This document shows positions 12,872-27,472 of a stretch of DNA of 64,000 nucleotides, piece after piece. Below the pieces are notes generated by a model. It was not told the origin of the DNA, ran no database searches, and saw only the letters and a list, made by a program, of their open reading frames with translations. Position 1 is the first letter of the stretch. Every line of letters begins with the position of its first letter. The translations under genes were made by a program, and so were the position numbers. Source of the DNA: Smittia aterrima (taxonomy: Eukaryota; Arthropoda; Insecta; Diptera; Chironomidae); contig CP093830.1 of assembly GCA_033063855.1 (NCBI GenBank), positions 6,510,854 to 6,574,853 on the forward strand, in the 5' to 3' direction.

Positions 12872-15800
12872 ATGGACACGGATAACTCGAATTTTCACGA
12901 AGCAAATAATGAATCCGAGTTCGGAAAGCCTATTTTTACAATCAACTCGAGTAATCTAACACACTGGTAAGTGAAACTAACGAAATTTTAATAATTCTAT
13001 CAACCTCTGACCTCCCTCGAGCATTAGTAGGCAGAACAATTGCATTTGTGCTCGACCTAAATCAATCACCAGCGAAGTTGGCCCATTGTCCCATCACAAA
13101 TAAAATTACTAATTCATTCCGGGAGCACATCAAGCGGAAGGACTGGCTTCAAATTCTATTATTCTTTGAAAGTAAATGACTCTTGAATTGAGATCGCTAA
13201 GATTAGCCGCGTCGAACTTTTTTTCATGCTTAACGTGTAATCTATCGCTCCATCGTTGGATGAAAACAAATTGTTCGCCAGTTTCAATATTAATCTCTGA
13301 TTTAAGAGATAAACTTCCATATAATTAAGTTTAATCCTTTAATAACGTAGAAAGGCCTTTTCGGTGTCGGATCTCTCGAATTATTCGGCAACAAAGCCCA
13401 ACCATCAAGAGAAATTGTTGTTTTGTGTTTCAAGAGTGAAGGATGATCCTTGAAATTGAAATCCCTTCGAATCAATCGATCACACTCATCCATGCACTCT
13501 CATTAACGCTCTTTGCATAAAATTAATTGCATAAGCAATCAATTTTGCTTACATTTACTTTCAATTGAACTCAACTGATGCGCACTTACTCAATTGCGTG
13601 TTTATAATTTAATTAATCGACTTTCAATTCTTCATTTTATTTGGTGCAAATTGTTTCGCTAATTTTTGACTTCTTAAAGCTTCAATGAACAATTTATTAA
13701 TTACGTATTTACCTAATCGAAGTATTCCCTTGGTTACATCACAAGAGAACCTACCCAGCGCTCTTCGGAATATTTAAAAATTTAATGCGGCATTAAAATT
13801 TCATGATAATTCTCAGTTCACTTGAACATTTATTTATAGCTGAGCTTTGTATTTATAGCTTTTGAACCAATGTTTGAATAAAAAAACATTTTCGAGCGTC
13901 TGCCGCATATGAAATTTCTTCGAGAAATCTGAAGATTCTCTAAAGAAAAATTTAAATTGTCTGCGAGTTTCTTTTATAAACGAGAAGCTCGCCTTATTTC
14001 GGAGAAGTTAAATGCGATCTTTAGAAAAACTGCTAATAAAAGCAACATGCGAACATTTTCCAAATGGCTCGCCACAAACGAAAACTTTCTCGTTTCTATT
14101 CAAGTGAAATAATTCACTCGATCGAAACAATTTGTTAATTTAATTCAATCGCAAAGTCTTCTCGTTTACGACAACACGAGTCTGGCATTTCAGTATTCGT
14201 TCAGCATCATTTCACGAGAATGTTGCCACGTTTCCATTTCAATTCAAAGCCGGAGAAGACTGAACAAGATGACATAAAAACCATCCTTGATGATGATTTC
14301 CTTTCAACCGCGCTTGTCATTTGAATTCAATTCAACAGCTCGATAATTTTGTATTTATTTCCAGCAATTTCTTGTTGTGTTGATGACGTTCAGCTGGAAA
14401 AAAGCGTGGAATTGTGTTCAGGAAACGTTGTTGCAAAGCTCGTCAAATATTCTGAAACTGATTTTGAAATTCCAGTCACGAATCGCATTCCTACAAAGTT
14501 GTTGTACTTTTGATTAGACGTTGTTCGTCATCTACGTAGACAAAGGAAAAAAAATTTTAGTTTTCAGACTGCTGAATATAATTTCAGCTTCAGAGCTTAA
14601 TTCTTTTGAGCTATAGTAGTGCAGCAGTTCAGAACTCTTTGTGAAAAGAAGTGGCTTCTCTGCTCATGAATTATTAAAACATAATTGTGATCATGATTTT
14701 CCGCAGCTTTTCAAAAAGCTGATAAGTTTCTTTTGTGTCGCATGCGAGAGGCCATAAGCTTGCGACCGTCGAATTCTCGTGCTCGCTCAATATTAACAAA
14801 TTACAAAGTAATTAGGCGCACAACAGCGAGTTCTGAAGATTGACGTGAATAACTAGCAGGACTCCAAATATTGTGGGGTGCAGAGCATGTTGAATGTTAG
14901 GTCATTAAAACAAAATCTATTGGATTTCGATTTGCAAATTTTACGAACGACTCCAAATCGAACAAAAAAGCTCAAATCGCGACGCAATAAATCATCAAAT
15001 TTTACGTTCTTGTAAAATCTTTTTTCCCAGGAAATTACTCGAAAGAATTCACAAAACTTTACAATTTTCTTTTTGGTCCGACTGAAGCTTTCCGACTGAA
15101 ATTGACATTTGAATTAATGACAGTTTCTAAAACTTTTGTATTTTGATAATTGTCTCACTGCGCCTCATCGCCATGATTGGAGTGATTTATTGATGTCGAA
15201 GCAATTTTTTTCCTGTTCGAATCAGTCACCTGTCTTGTCTCGCGATAAACTTTGAACTTGCTCCTTGGCAATTCATTTGTTTCTGGAATCAGAGACTGGC
15301 CGTTGATTAATTGATTAATGTCAAACAATGTCGAGGAGCTACGATCTCAAATTAATCTTGATCTAAGATTTGAAGGAAAGTTTTCAAGGGAAACTTCATT
15401 TCAACAAATATTCAGTAAACCTTTCGTGCTTCATCTGTTATCAGCGACTTTTCACATCATTCATAGTCTGTATCTTTGTCGGTATTGCTTCTTTATCGAA
15501 TTAAAATTCATAAACAAAGTTATTAAATTGAGTGGGTGACGTGAAGAGGAAGAGCGAGCAATCTGATAACTTTTGAAGTCCCGGTTGGGCTGAGAATGTT
15601 GTCGAAAGTATAACACATGCAACGAAGAAGCAAAGCGCAACAGTCTGCCTTTCGTTATTAAGTTGGCAGCTTGCCAGTTCTCTCTGTGAATAAAAGCAAC
15701 CCCCACGCAACCCAGAACGAGGGAAAGAATGAGTTGTATGCATGTTTAATTAACTTTCGAATTTGGCTTGCAAGTGAACGAGTCCCGACGAACAAAAGCT

Positions 15801-18800
15801 TCGAGCCTGACTACCTTTGTTCCGTGATGTTCAACGACTGTTCTGATACAAGAGGCATTTCAAGATAAGAGCGAAACTATGACGCACTTTGTGTTAGACA
15901 TTGTCGAATCTCTTGAAACTCTCCACTTGCTAATGATTCAAGGTGAACTCATCGTTGCATTGATGTTGTTAGCCAATTCATGTTTATACGAGTCAATTTG
16001 CAACAACGACTAAATTTACCTTCACTAACTGGGAATAGGAAACATGTTAACACGTTCTCATCGTTGAATACGGTTGATTCTCCCAAAGTGTTGAGGAAAA
16101 TTTATGGATTTGCGAGCATGTGAGGCGTGAAATGTTCTCCAGCAATTTTCCTTCTGCACATTGAATTTCACGCTATGCAGTAAGCTTAATTGCAATCAAT
16201 TTATTATTTGCGAGCTTATGGAGCGAAACCACTGTTTGCTGAAAGGCAGGAACAACAAAACGAGAACGTTTGCGGTTGCTGTGCAAACAAACTAATGGCG
16301 AGAGCAATTTCGAGTTTTTGTCTGTAAACGAAGGCTCGGTGAAGCTCTACCATCATTTGCTCTGCTCTGGAGAATTTCCGTTTCCCTTTAATCGTCAGTC
16401 GAGAGCTTTTCTTAAATTCTATTCCTGCAAATGTTTGTGCAGTTGTTCACCAGTTGGTTAGCAAAATTATTGATGCAAAAACCAGTTTTCGGATCGATAA
16501 GTCTTTGAAACAAATCAACAATTGTATAATTAGTGTGGGATGAAAATCTCAAACCGCAATGATAGTTTCAAATCTCAACTTGGTTTCATTCAACAGCTGG
16601 TTAGATCTCGGTCATTTATTCGAAGTTAGTCAACCCCTGAATTAACTCACACCATCGCACGAGAAGGAAAAGTGAATTAATTTTAAATTAAACATTGAAA
16701 ACATGTTTGCTGGTCTAGCTAGAAACTTGTTATCGTTCCTAGCACGAGCAGCAAAGTTTCCAGCCTCGCTACCAAAGTTTAATGAAATTATTGCCGTAAT
16801 TAAATTTCAGCCTTCGGCTGTTGTCTGAAAATTTCACTCCTTGCCGTGAAAACTTTCTTGAGCAAAGTAAATATTTGTCGAACAAGATTTTTCCCTCCTC
16901 AAACACGGTTTAAAGCTTCAACGGCTTCCACTTTATTCCACTTCAATAGTCCCCCCTCCAAAAAACAAATTGGCCAATAATGGTCGCTCTTTAAATCAAA
17001 GCTTTGATGATAATAATTTCGACAACCGTTCGCTTTAATCATAAAGTTGTGGTTCACTCGCTCATGGAATTAACTAAATTTATTTGACAGACATTTCCTG
17101 TTCGAATGAACTTAGTTTAACTTTTAGAGTGCTCTAGGGCATTTTGCTCCTTACTTGATGTTGCACGTGGCACTCTAACGACAACTCTATAAGTCAAGAA
17201 ATCAATGAGGCGCGCGTTCTTGTTATTTCTACTTTCCAAGCGAATACTTTTAATAAAGTCATTCCCTCGATGACGGAAATAGGATTGTGTGTTTTCGTTT
17301 TGCGGATTTCCGATGGCTAGGAATGTGTAATGAATGCTACATTGAAAATGTTGCTCTGCGGCAGCTTTACGAGCCAAACAGGTCGTCGCAAGCACCTCGT
17401 AAAAATCATGCGGGCGAAGAAAAACACTTTTACATCTTTCGACGCCACATGGAGAACATCGTCGCACCTCAATATTCGATCGAGGTTATTTTTACTGCGA
17501 ACGGCTTATTCCTTCGTTTCAATAAATTCAATTCAAGAAGTTGGAAAATCCGCATCGAAATTTATGAGTTGACGTTCGACATAAGGAATTTGCAAGTCGA
17601 AGCTCCGATGAAAGCTCGTGGATTTGTCATAGCGATTACCAAGTTACTCGACTTCAAGACATTTTATTAACCTTCGACTGTAGCGGATGGAATCAACAAA
17701 TGAGCTTTTATTCAACTTGACCTTCGCTGGCTGTTGAGCAATAAATTTACTCGCCACCTCACCTTGTTTCCCTCTTGTCTTGTTACTCGATAACCCAGAA
17801 ACGAGAAGGAGCTCATAAATTTCATGATAAAGTTGAAAAGTTTTTGTGCACAAGAATTCGCTGCTTACTCCTCGTCGAGTGCTTTCATTTCTTTTCCTTC
17901 ACTCGAATCAGGTGTGTCGACAGAGACATAAAGATAAAAAAGTGTAATTGTAATAAATCTTTTCTCGCATGCTTTCGCCTTCTCTTCCTCTTCGTCGTCT
18001 TTTATTCGACTTCGCTTTCGAGTAATTCGGTTTGGTTACGTTTGTCAATGAGCCTTCGTTAGAAGCTTTCTCGATAATAAATTACAAGCCGGTATTAATA
18101 TCGTTTGGATTATCTTCCTTCCAACTTGTTTAGCTCCCACTTCACAAAAGCTTTTTATAAGAAGTAAAAGGTTAAGAAACACTGAATCTTGACACAAAGC
18201 TTATGCGATCGTCTGTGGTATTAGAATTACCCGACATGATTGATATTTTCTTCTTCTCTCATACGCTCATTGAATTCTGATGATTTATTAAGCTAACGCT
18301 GGCTTAGCCTCGTGAATGGAGATAAAAGTTCAGCTCTCACGTCTTGCTAATTGGAAATAAATCAGAGCTTTAGATGGAAGCTTACTTAATTCATGATTAG
18401 CTCAAAGAAGTTTTTATTTGAACGGTTGCTTGCTTGCTCAGCTTCTGAGTCAATTAGTTTCCGGAAGTCAAAACGAGATAAGCAAACTTTCCCGTTGAAG
18501 TCCTCGCGATGCTTCACTGTTGGACGTGCTTAATCGAGGATAGCAGTTCGCATTACTTTCCTTACCTTTCCTTCATGTAAATTCTCATTTATATTGAAAA
18601 TCGATGAACGTTGTAAATCTCGGACTAAATAAGTTTGCTAATAAGGAGCGGTTTGTGTAACCTCGTAAGCTTCATAGTTGTTGTTGTGGTTGTCGGATGT
18701 TTGAACATTTCCAAGGCAAACTTTGAGCTACTCCTTCAATCAGATTCGAAATGACACGACCAAGCTAATTTCTCGCTTGAAAAAATCTCGGAAAAGTATA

Positions 18801-21800
18801 GTCGAGTCGAGAGAGAAAGAGGACTGCACAGGAAATTGAAGCATAATAAATAATAACAAGAGCAATGCAGAAGTACCATTAAATGCTCTTCAACAGGAGC
18901 TCAATAAGCAACACCCAACAAATAGGTTCAGATCACTCGACTGCGGAAGCACAAAAACATTATTAAACTTCTTGTGTTGTTGCTTCGTCGTATACATAAT
19001 CGATTTTTGATCACTTTATTTTGTCATTTCTGCTTTGCTCCTCTCGATTTTGGTTGTTTCCCATTTTTTCGCTCCATTTCGCGTTGACGAGGATGATTCT
19101 TTGTGTGTAACGAAATTCATTGGACATAAAAAGAGAAATCGTTTGCTCTGACGGGTTGCAGAGAATAAATGGATCAAGATTAAAGCTGTTTCTCCTGGAA
19201 ATTTGTCGAATCTCTCACCCTCGCCCTCTGTCACAAATAACATCTTTCGCGATGCTTCACGGAAAAAGTTTTTATGCCGCTACGGTCTGGTGAAATGCCA
19301 TCGATATGAACAAAGTCCCAAATAGCCAATAGCGAGTTTCTCGCAATGGCATGGAAGTAAAAGTTTGTCTTTCATTTTAACTTTATTCCTCGAATTCATT
19401 TTTTGGGAGGAAATTGCGAGAGATAAATAAACTTTGTCCTCTTCTTACTACGCGAGACTTCAGCGGAAAGCATCCAACTTCCTGGAGACGACAGATGAGT
19501 TTTACTCTCATTGTCGAGTTGACTGTTGTTTTTCGCTAAAAGGCTCTTCATAGAATGTTTCCATCTCAACTTCTTTGATCAGAGCAAACATCTGTTCAGC
19601 CTGAACGAGTTTTGAGAGCTTGTCGGTTTTTTGCTTTTATCCGGATCAGGCCCAGCGAGATTAAATCAATATTCGCTTATGCTCCTTTGTAAATCCCTAA
19701 AGTCCGATTACTTACCTCACTTTCATACCTTCCAAGCACATCAAAGACAAACTTTTTGTTTTTCCTCATATTCGATAAGCGATTCACGTACTTCAAACCG
19801 ACTTTTCTGGAAAATCACAAATTTTATTTCTACATTCTCCTCCTTTGCCAATGTTTTCCTTTCTAATCAATAATTCCAGCATACCGTCAGAGCCTAAGAA
19901 TAGAATGATGAGCTCGGGTACACGAGCTCGTGTTGTATGTTCGATTTTTTATGAATGGAGAAATTTGTATCGACAACTTTTATTGCAAAGATGATTGAGG
20001 TGGAAATAATAAATTTTCGTTACGGGACGAATGCACAAACATGTCTACTTCGTTGAATGACGTTTCTGATGTTTATTGAAGTTACGAACGGAGTTCAAGA
20101 AGCAAATTAGGTTAATAGAATGTCTAAAGTAGTTTGAGTGTGGCAGGTTCTTCAATATTATGTTTGCGTAAGAAATGAAATTCATTGATTGAGGAAAAAC
20201 TTCAAACTTTGAAGTTCAAAGAGATTTTATTCCTCTTGTTTCAATAGTTTAAACTTTTAAGTTCAAATATAAATAAATCATTCATGTTTAAATTGCGAAA
20301 TTCCATGCAAACTCTTATAGTTCAAGTTTCAATCTGGGAAAGGAATTTTATATTTCACACAAGCTCGTGCAAGTGCTGCTCTTCGGAACTTGTGGTGTTA
20401 AGACCCGAGAGAAGTTTATTGCAATAAGTTAACGTCTTATCAAAACTTTGCCTCTTGAATAAATTTGTTTTCACATCGTCCACAATTCTTCAGTTTTGAG
20501 ATCCTTCTGGAAATGAAATGAAAAGTTTTGTTGGTAAAAACTTTACGTTTCGAATAAATCAAAATGTTTTAGAGCTTTCGAAGGCTTTGTGAGAACTCTG
20601 ACAGACAACAGAGGAAAACATTTTGACCAAACGGATGAAATATTAACGAAAAGCTGTCACGCTTTAGAAATATTCTCAAAGAGTTTCAATCGCTCCAACG
20701 ACTAAGTGTACAGTAAAACGATAATTGAAGCTTCTTTTAATCGCGAGCACTCTCTGAAATATTAAATTTCCTCACACGCACACGACAGGAAAGCGACGCT
20801 TGTTGACAAAACATTCATTTTCAGTCATAAAAGCTTCATGAGGATGATTTAATTACAGACGAGATTGTCTCTTGAGACTTCCGCTAGAGTGAACTCGAGG
20901 AGAAGCATTACAAAGTATTCCCCACTCAATGGTTGTTTGTCAAAATACCGAAGCTTTACGTACACAGAGATTGAATCGGGAAGCCATATCAAAGCTTTTG
21001 TTAAACTCTCATGTTTGTTGGAGCACAGCCATGAATTTTGAATGAGCGCACCGAGCCTCATAAACTTTATTCGCTTTGAAGTTTACATCAAGTTTGGTTG
21101 CTTTTATGAGCTCTCACGGTCAGGAAAACAGGAAATTCAAAATTATAGTTAGCGATAAATTTCGTTGGTAATTAATTTCTGGATGGAACGATTCGTTTGA
21201 CGGCTTCCTTCGTTCGTTCGTCTGGATATGAAAAAAGCTTTTCACCCGATAGTCCAATGAAACCTGTGTTTTGGAAAGTACGCAAAAGGGAGAGCAACTT
21301 TGCAGAGGAGCCCACGAACCCATTGAATAATGTAAAAGTTCATTTAAAATACAATAAATACAATAGAGAATTTAATATGATCCCGTTTAGCAAACAACAT
21401 CATCCGAAGCCGAAAAAGCAACATAAACAGCAGCCCGTGATTTGCATATTTTCCATATTACTTTCTCAGACTGCTCTCTACCTTTACGAAAGGTTTTTGG
21501 GCATCCTCTATCTGGCTTTGATGAGGGCGACACTTTTTATGGGCATGATGAGCGATGTGTCCTCTTACATCATTTCCTTCAATATCGAACGATGTGACAT
21601 CTTTAGGGGCGACTCCTTCCGCTTCTGAGATGACATAACTTTACGGAAGGATTTAGAATGTGGTGATGGAAAGCAAATATTTGCGGCGAACGTTCCCATA
21701 ACGACACCGTGACTTCCCCTCCTTTCACTTTTATCTATTTGAGTTCACACTTGAAAGAATTTTACGAGGACTGAGAGGCATGCGACATCAGCATCAATTC

Positions 21801-24800
21801 ACCTCCTGGATTGTTCATTTCTCTCGACAAAAGCGAGACAATAATTCCGCAACTTTATTTGATAGCCCCTTAATAAAACGGAACAAGATAAGTTTCGAGG
21901 CTCAAAATTTAAGCTGTTTTCAAAATAACAAAAGCGAGATTTTCATCAAAAGCTGAGCGTTGATGTCTGAAATGGCAAAAGGTGTTTTGAGGAAATAATC
22001 CCGAGAATGTGACAATCAGATGTTCACAGCCGTTGAGTGAGAAGCTTGCGAGGAAGTGAACGAATTTCGTTTTATTTGTCGGCAGTGAAAGATCAATATG
22101 AAGTCGAGGAGATTCGAAAATTTAAGAGATTCTCATTTCAACATTCGTTCGAGGTGTTGTTTCATTCTTTGCGCTACTGCGGAAGCTTCAAAACTTGTAC
22201 ACACAATTCGCTTTATGCCTCACGTTCTACAAAGAAATTGCCGCATTACCTTCTTTATTCTCTTCTCTGAAGTGGATTTCATTAACTTCCTTGTTTGAGT
22301 TTTTCAGGTTTGCCAACTTCTTATAGTTTAACTCGATTTGTGCTGCTTCGTAATTTGTGAACGTCCCTCATTTCCCAAATAAATCTGTTTGTGGATTCAC
22401 TGAGAAGAAATTTATATGGAAATCCTTCCTCGAATTTTTATTTCCACTCTTGCTACATTTTTCATTCGTTTTGCGAGGGCTTTCACTTTTCGTAAAACGC
22501 ACATACGAACAAAAGCAAATATCTTAAGAGTGAGAGCCGCGAATCTTTCGTGTGAAAGAAAGGAAAGGAAAGCAAACATACTCGGAGTCCCGAGAGCGAA
22601 AGCCGCTGAATAAAAATGTAAATATCCCGAACTTCCATTTACGATGTTTAATGGCTGTTGTTGTTGTTGGTCCTTTGAGTCATCCCAACGAAATGTCATT
22701 CCTTCTCCTCTTGAAGAGCATTAACATATATCTCCCCGCCCACCATCAAAAGGGATGTTGACTTATGCTTGCCCAAGAATAAAAATCGTGAAGCACATGC
22801 TGTCGAACAGTGAAAGAAAATGTGTTGCTCGTCATGTCGAATGGGAATTATGCGAGGATTTCACTTTCACTGCCGTCAGTTTATGTTTAACGACGACGTT
22901 TCCATGTCGTTCGTCTTTCCAATCGTCGTAAAATATTTATGCGATTTAATCTGAAATGAAGCATCTCTTGCCATAAAGTGCTGAACATTTTTAAAATTAT
23001 GTTCGCAACCATCACCATTTACATTGTCGCTGTCGTTGCTTGCTGCTCGTACTCTTGGCTCTTCAGAATGGAAGCAATCAAGATGAATCGAGTCCCACTC
23101 GCTTCGAGGAGAAGGGATATTTATGCACACATAATAAATATTCAGATGTAAAAATGTGACGTTCACATGGAGAAAATCTGTCGCAGTAGTGAAACAGCCT
23201 TTACTAATTTATTATTAATGTGCAATGCCAGTACACAGTAAACACAAACATATTTATTTTTGTATCAAAGGCCTTGGAGAAGTCTTTTCTTTCAATGAAT
23301 GAGGTTTTTGATTCTCGAGGCGGCTTTCTAGCTTGGCAACTCAATGCAACATCGTTTATTTTTAGCAGAAACAGGGAATCCATTACATCATGAAGAAAAA
23401 GCTTACAATGCCACTTCACTTACACGTTCCTTCACTTTGTTGAAGAGTATTTTTAGAGTTTGCAATTCATTCACTAAATTTTTTTTTATCCTGAAAATGC
23501 TCATTCCTTCACTCAGACACGGCGAGTTGCTGAGATCTGCATTATTTTCACAAATTGCTGCTGCTGTTCTTCAAAAGCTCCGGGAGAATGAACTTCAACC
23601 GTAATGGATTTTCACTTCGAGCTTTACGAAACGTTTGTTTTATGACATGTTCATTAAAACTAATTGTTATTGCGGGCGATTGTGTTGATGGGACTTTCCA
23701 CGTTCGTTGATTGTGAGAGAAAATGAAAGTAAAGCAGCAGGAAAACGAAAAGAAAAAAAAAACTTTTAATAAATCAGTTGATGTCCAATTTATTGGCTTT
23801 CATAGACAGGCGAACGTGTGTAGTTAGATGCGGTAAATGATTGTTGAGTGGAAGAAAATGAAGTTTTCTTTCTCTCTTATCCGAGATCCATTTGCCCTCT
23901 TCTCACCACCAACTGGTCATTGAAAGAGCTTTGAATTTATTCTCTGTGAAGAGGAAAAACATGAAACAAAATTAATTCTTGCTTGCGTTTTCTATTTGCA
24001 GGAAGATAAAGAAAAAGCATGAGCGTCTGGAAACGCTGTGTAAATCCATTTTGAAGTATTTCCAAAACCACCAGCCATGCTCTCAATTGCTTGATAATAG
24101 GCAATCCGATTTAAGCGAGCAGACGATAACTCAGTGGTTTCTGACCAACAATAGCAGCGTAATTGGTTTTCCATACTTCAACGGATCGCTCGACTTTTTT
24201 CACGACTTCAACGAGACTCGCATCGACGGCGACTTTCTAACTACAACAGAGGGACCTGTGCCGGTATTGCCACCGTTCGAATTGTGGCAGACAGTATTAA
24301 TAGCGCTCTGTTTAGCGGCCTGCATTCTGCTTACCGTGGGAGGAAATGTACTCGTGCTGTTAGCGTTCATTGTCGATAGAAATATTCGACAGCCAAGCAA
24401 TTATTTCATAGCATCGCTTGCAGCAACCGACATGCTAATTGGAACAGTCTCGATGCCCTTCTACACTGTTTACGTTCTAATGGGCTATTGGAATCTAGGG
24501 CCACTTCTCTGCGATCTGTGGTGAGTTAGATGAAGCGATGAATCAACAAATGTCAAAGCTAACTAATCTTGTTTGCTCTCTTTTAACTTTCCTCGTAATT
24601 TCTCTTAGGCTCTCGGTGGATTACACGGTTTGTCTTGTCTCCCAATACACAGTTTTATTAATCACTATTGATCGCTTCTGCTCGGTGAAAATTGCTGCCA
24701 AATATCGAGCCTGGCGTACAAAAGATAAAGTACTTTGGATGGTGACAATCACATGGATTATTCCAGCTCTGCTCTTCTTTATATCAATTTTCGGATGGGA

Positions 24801-26823
24801 GCATTTTGTTGGTAAGCCGACATGGCTTCAAATTAATCGAATCGCAAATTTATTGATGTTTCATTATCATAGGCTATAGAGATCTTGCTCCCGGTCAGTG
24901 TGCTGTGCAATTTTTGAAAGATCCTGTCTTTAATACTGCCTTAATCATTGGATACTATTGGACAACGTTGATAGTTTTATTTGTTTTATATGGAGGAATC
25001 TACAAGACAGCTTATGACATGCAGAAGAAGAGCGAAGCGAAGCAAAGGAAAATGCAAAGCATGGTTGCGCTAAGTGCGGGATTTACTGGAATGGCGGTGA
25101 GTTGGTTTAAATGAATATTCATGAAGAAGAGAGCAATTGATAAATTTACCTTTCTGATTTTAAAAAAATAAAGAGTCGAGCGGCTGGCATTGGAATGACA
25201 TCAAAGGCCGAGTCGAGTATCGTTGGGGATAAGACAGCAGTGACACCAACGACAATTCAAGAGCAGCAAGACAAATCAGATAGTGGACAAGATGGATCGT
25301 CTGACGATCAGCCTAAGAATGTCGAAGTCAGAAAGAATTCGTCGGTAACTTCAGGTGGTAAGAAGTCGCTTCATGATAACAATAAATCAGAAACGAAGAA
25401 GAAGAGTCAAAAGTCGAAGGATGAGAATGCCACAGGAGATAAGAGTGAACGGTCCAGTAGTCCAGCGTTTGATTCAGATGAAGACAGCTCAGGTGGAAAT
25501 CAACAAGTACAAACTCTTCAGCCAACAATTGGCTGCAAGAAACGTGCGCCTTCGATAGCGGGACTTCTGGTAAATTCAGCGAATTCAAGTTTTCTTGGCA
25601 AAAAGCTCAATCCATCCTCTAATACTATTCAGGAAAATCTCTTGCCTATCACAAAGTCATCATCGGGACATGTTGACCGTCACCTGAGTCTTCTCGATCA
25701 AGGCATCGAGGTGAAGGAATCGAAGAGCCTCTCGCAACCAATTTCTCCGGAGACAATTGAGCCGATCATCATCAAGAAGGAGGAACGAATCAAAAGCTTA
25801 ACAAAGACAATACTTCCGCCTCCAAGTGATTTCAAGACGAGCCCTGTCGTCATTCGAAGTCGTCCCCAAAGTGTGATAAGTGATGGCGAAGGCTTGAAAG
25901 ATTTATCTGACGATGTCGTTTGTCGAATGGATGGAGCTGACTTAAGGTTCATGGACGAAAGCTCGATGATGATGCTTCGTTCGCCATCAAACGAGACTCC
26001 GCCAACAAACTTCCCAGTTCATCGGCAGCACGGCAACTCAAGCAGCCAGAACAATAATATCGCAACGAACCCATCGCTTCTTCAAAAAGCTTTAATTCAA
26101 GCGACATCTCATACGAAGCAACCGTCTCCAACGGTTTTATCAAACAACTCTTCCCCAAGCGAGAAAGCTTCAAGTAACAACAACAACAACCATCATCACT
26201 CGCCTCCTCCCGTTGAGCCGCAAATCAACAAATTTAGCACAGAAGTATCAGTGACAAATCATAATGATAATAAACCCGTTACGACAATAATAAATAAAGT
26301 AACTAATCTGGATGGAATGGAAGCAGCGCGCGATGAGATAGAAAAGGTGGCGACAAGCGACGCCTCCAAAACGAACACCAACAGTCAAGCAGCCCTCAAG
26401 GCTGATGAAGTTATTAAGTTGATGCCAAAAGTTGAACATAATGAGAAGAGCAACAAAGCTCGACGAACGTTTCTGCAGAATATCCGCCGGCGATTGCGGC
26501 TCGATGGGAAAAAGAAGGCTGGTCCCCTGCTGGGTGGTCTGGCGGGAAATCGTCAAAAGTCGAAGTCAGAGAATCGAGCAAGAAAAGCTTTTCGCACAAT
26601 CTCATTCATTCTCGGTGCTTTTGTAATCTGCTGGACTCCATATCACATTTTAGCTTTAGTTGAAGGCTTCTACCAAGGCTCCGTCAATGCACATTTATAC
26701 ATGTTCACGTACTTCCTTTGCTACGCTAATTCGCCTCTGAATCCATTCTGTTATGCGATGGCGAATCAACAATTTAAAAAGGTGTTTACAAGGCTTTTAA
26801 AACTCGACTTCCAAATGAGATAA
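12872..26823 (+). CDS. mAChR-B: B-type muscarinic acetylcholine receptor (class A GPCR)
   Basis: Proposed coding exons are 12872-12966, 24002-24520, 24609-24811, 24873-25096 and 25174-26823, giving 896 residues. The four 3' exons are secure. TM1 and TM2 lie in the first of these, and TM3 follows with D in LSVDYT and a DRF in place of DRY. TM4-TM5, a very long third intracellular loop (about 500 residues, Ser/Asn/Lys-rich), TM6 with CWTPY, and TM7 with NSPLNPFCYA complete the receptor. The TM3 stretch DYTVCLVSQY differs from the DYxxSNASV of classical muscarinic receptors and fits the arthropod B type. That type is known to respond to acetylcholine but poorly to classical antagonists, and to couple to Gi/o. 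The first exon is inferred: its donor leaves TG, the acceptor at 24002 supplies G (Trp), and no in-frame ATG exists downstream before TM2. The roughly 125-residue extracellular N terminus then has several N-glycosylation sequons. The start is less certain than the body. Confidence 0.85.
12967..24001. other. 11-kb first intron of mAChR-B (inferred)
   Basis: The stretch lies between the GTAAGT donor at 12967 and the TTTGCAG acceptor ending at 24001. I find no gene inside that I can support. The longest ORFs (17287-17670 +, 17117-17467 -, 21197-21628 +) overlap each other on opposite strands or lack an ATG. The segment 21390-21640 looks less AT-rich than its surroundings and could be a conserved regulatory element; this is an impression only. 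Confidence 0.45.
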
Positions 26824-27472
26824 GCAAGCTCATCTCTCTCTCTTTCGAACGCCATAAAATTCAATTTTCAATTCCGGATGCGTCGCGCGAGCTCTCTTGT
26901 TAACCCGCGAAGCTATGTCTCAATCGATAATCAGCCGCAGTCAATCACTTTAAATATTGATTGAGACAGAAGGTGCTTCGCTGATAAAGCACAAAATGAG
27001 CAGCAGAGTCAGACCGGAACGCACCCGGAATAAAATTATTCTCTTCCTTCTTTCCAAGTTCGATCATTCGGCAGAGGTAATGAATAAAAAAATATATTTT
27101 TACAATGAGACAAAAAAAAGAGAAAGCGTGGGGGAAGCGAATGTCAACGGCAATAAATAAATAAATGAACAGAGAAACCCGAAAAGGTGTTTGATGAAGT
27201 GCGCGAGTCAACAAAAGCTTCGACTTTTCACGTCGATTGTCAACCAGCGTTACACTTTACGCTTATTATAACAAATCTAGTCGTTGGTTGATGGTAATTG
27301 GAAGAGAAAAGTCGGGTTGCTAATATTTAGATAACTAAGCATGTCTCTGACTCTTTCTATTTCATTCTGATTTATAGTTGAACAAAACTAATGTTCAGAA
27401 GATGGAAGGAAAAAAAAGCTCTCAGCACACATGATTGATAGACGTGAAGAGAAATAACTTCGTGTAATAGAC

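Noticed and set aside
17117..17670. Overlapping long ORFs on both strands (116 codons - and 127 codons +)
   Set aside because: They occupy the same DNA on opposite strands within the mAChR-B intron, have no recognisable motif, and no splice partners were found. Mutual shadowing by chance is likelier.
21197..21628. 143-codon + ORF with a hydrophobic stretch
   Set aside because: It begins at TTG, has no family resemblance, and the hydrophobic part alone is weak evidence. The sequence may be a conserved regulatory element instead.
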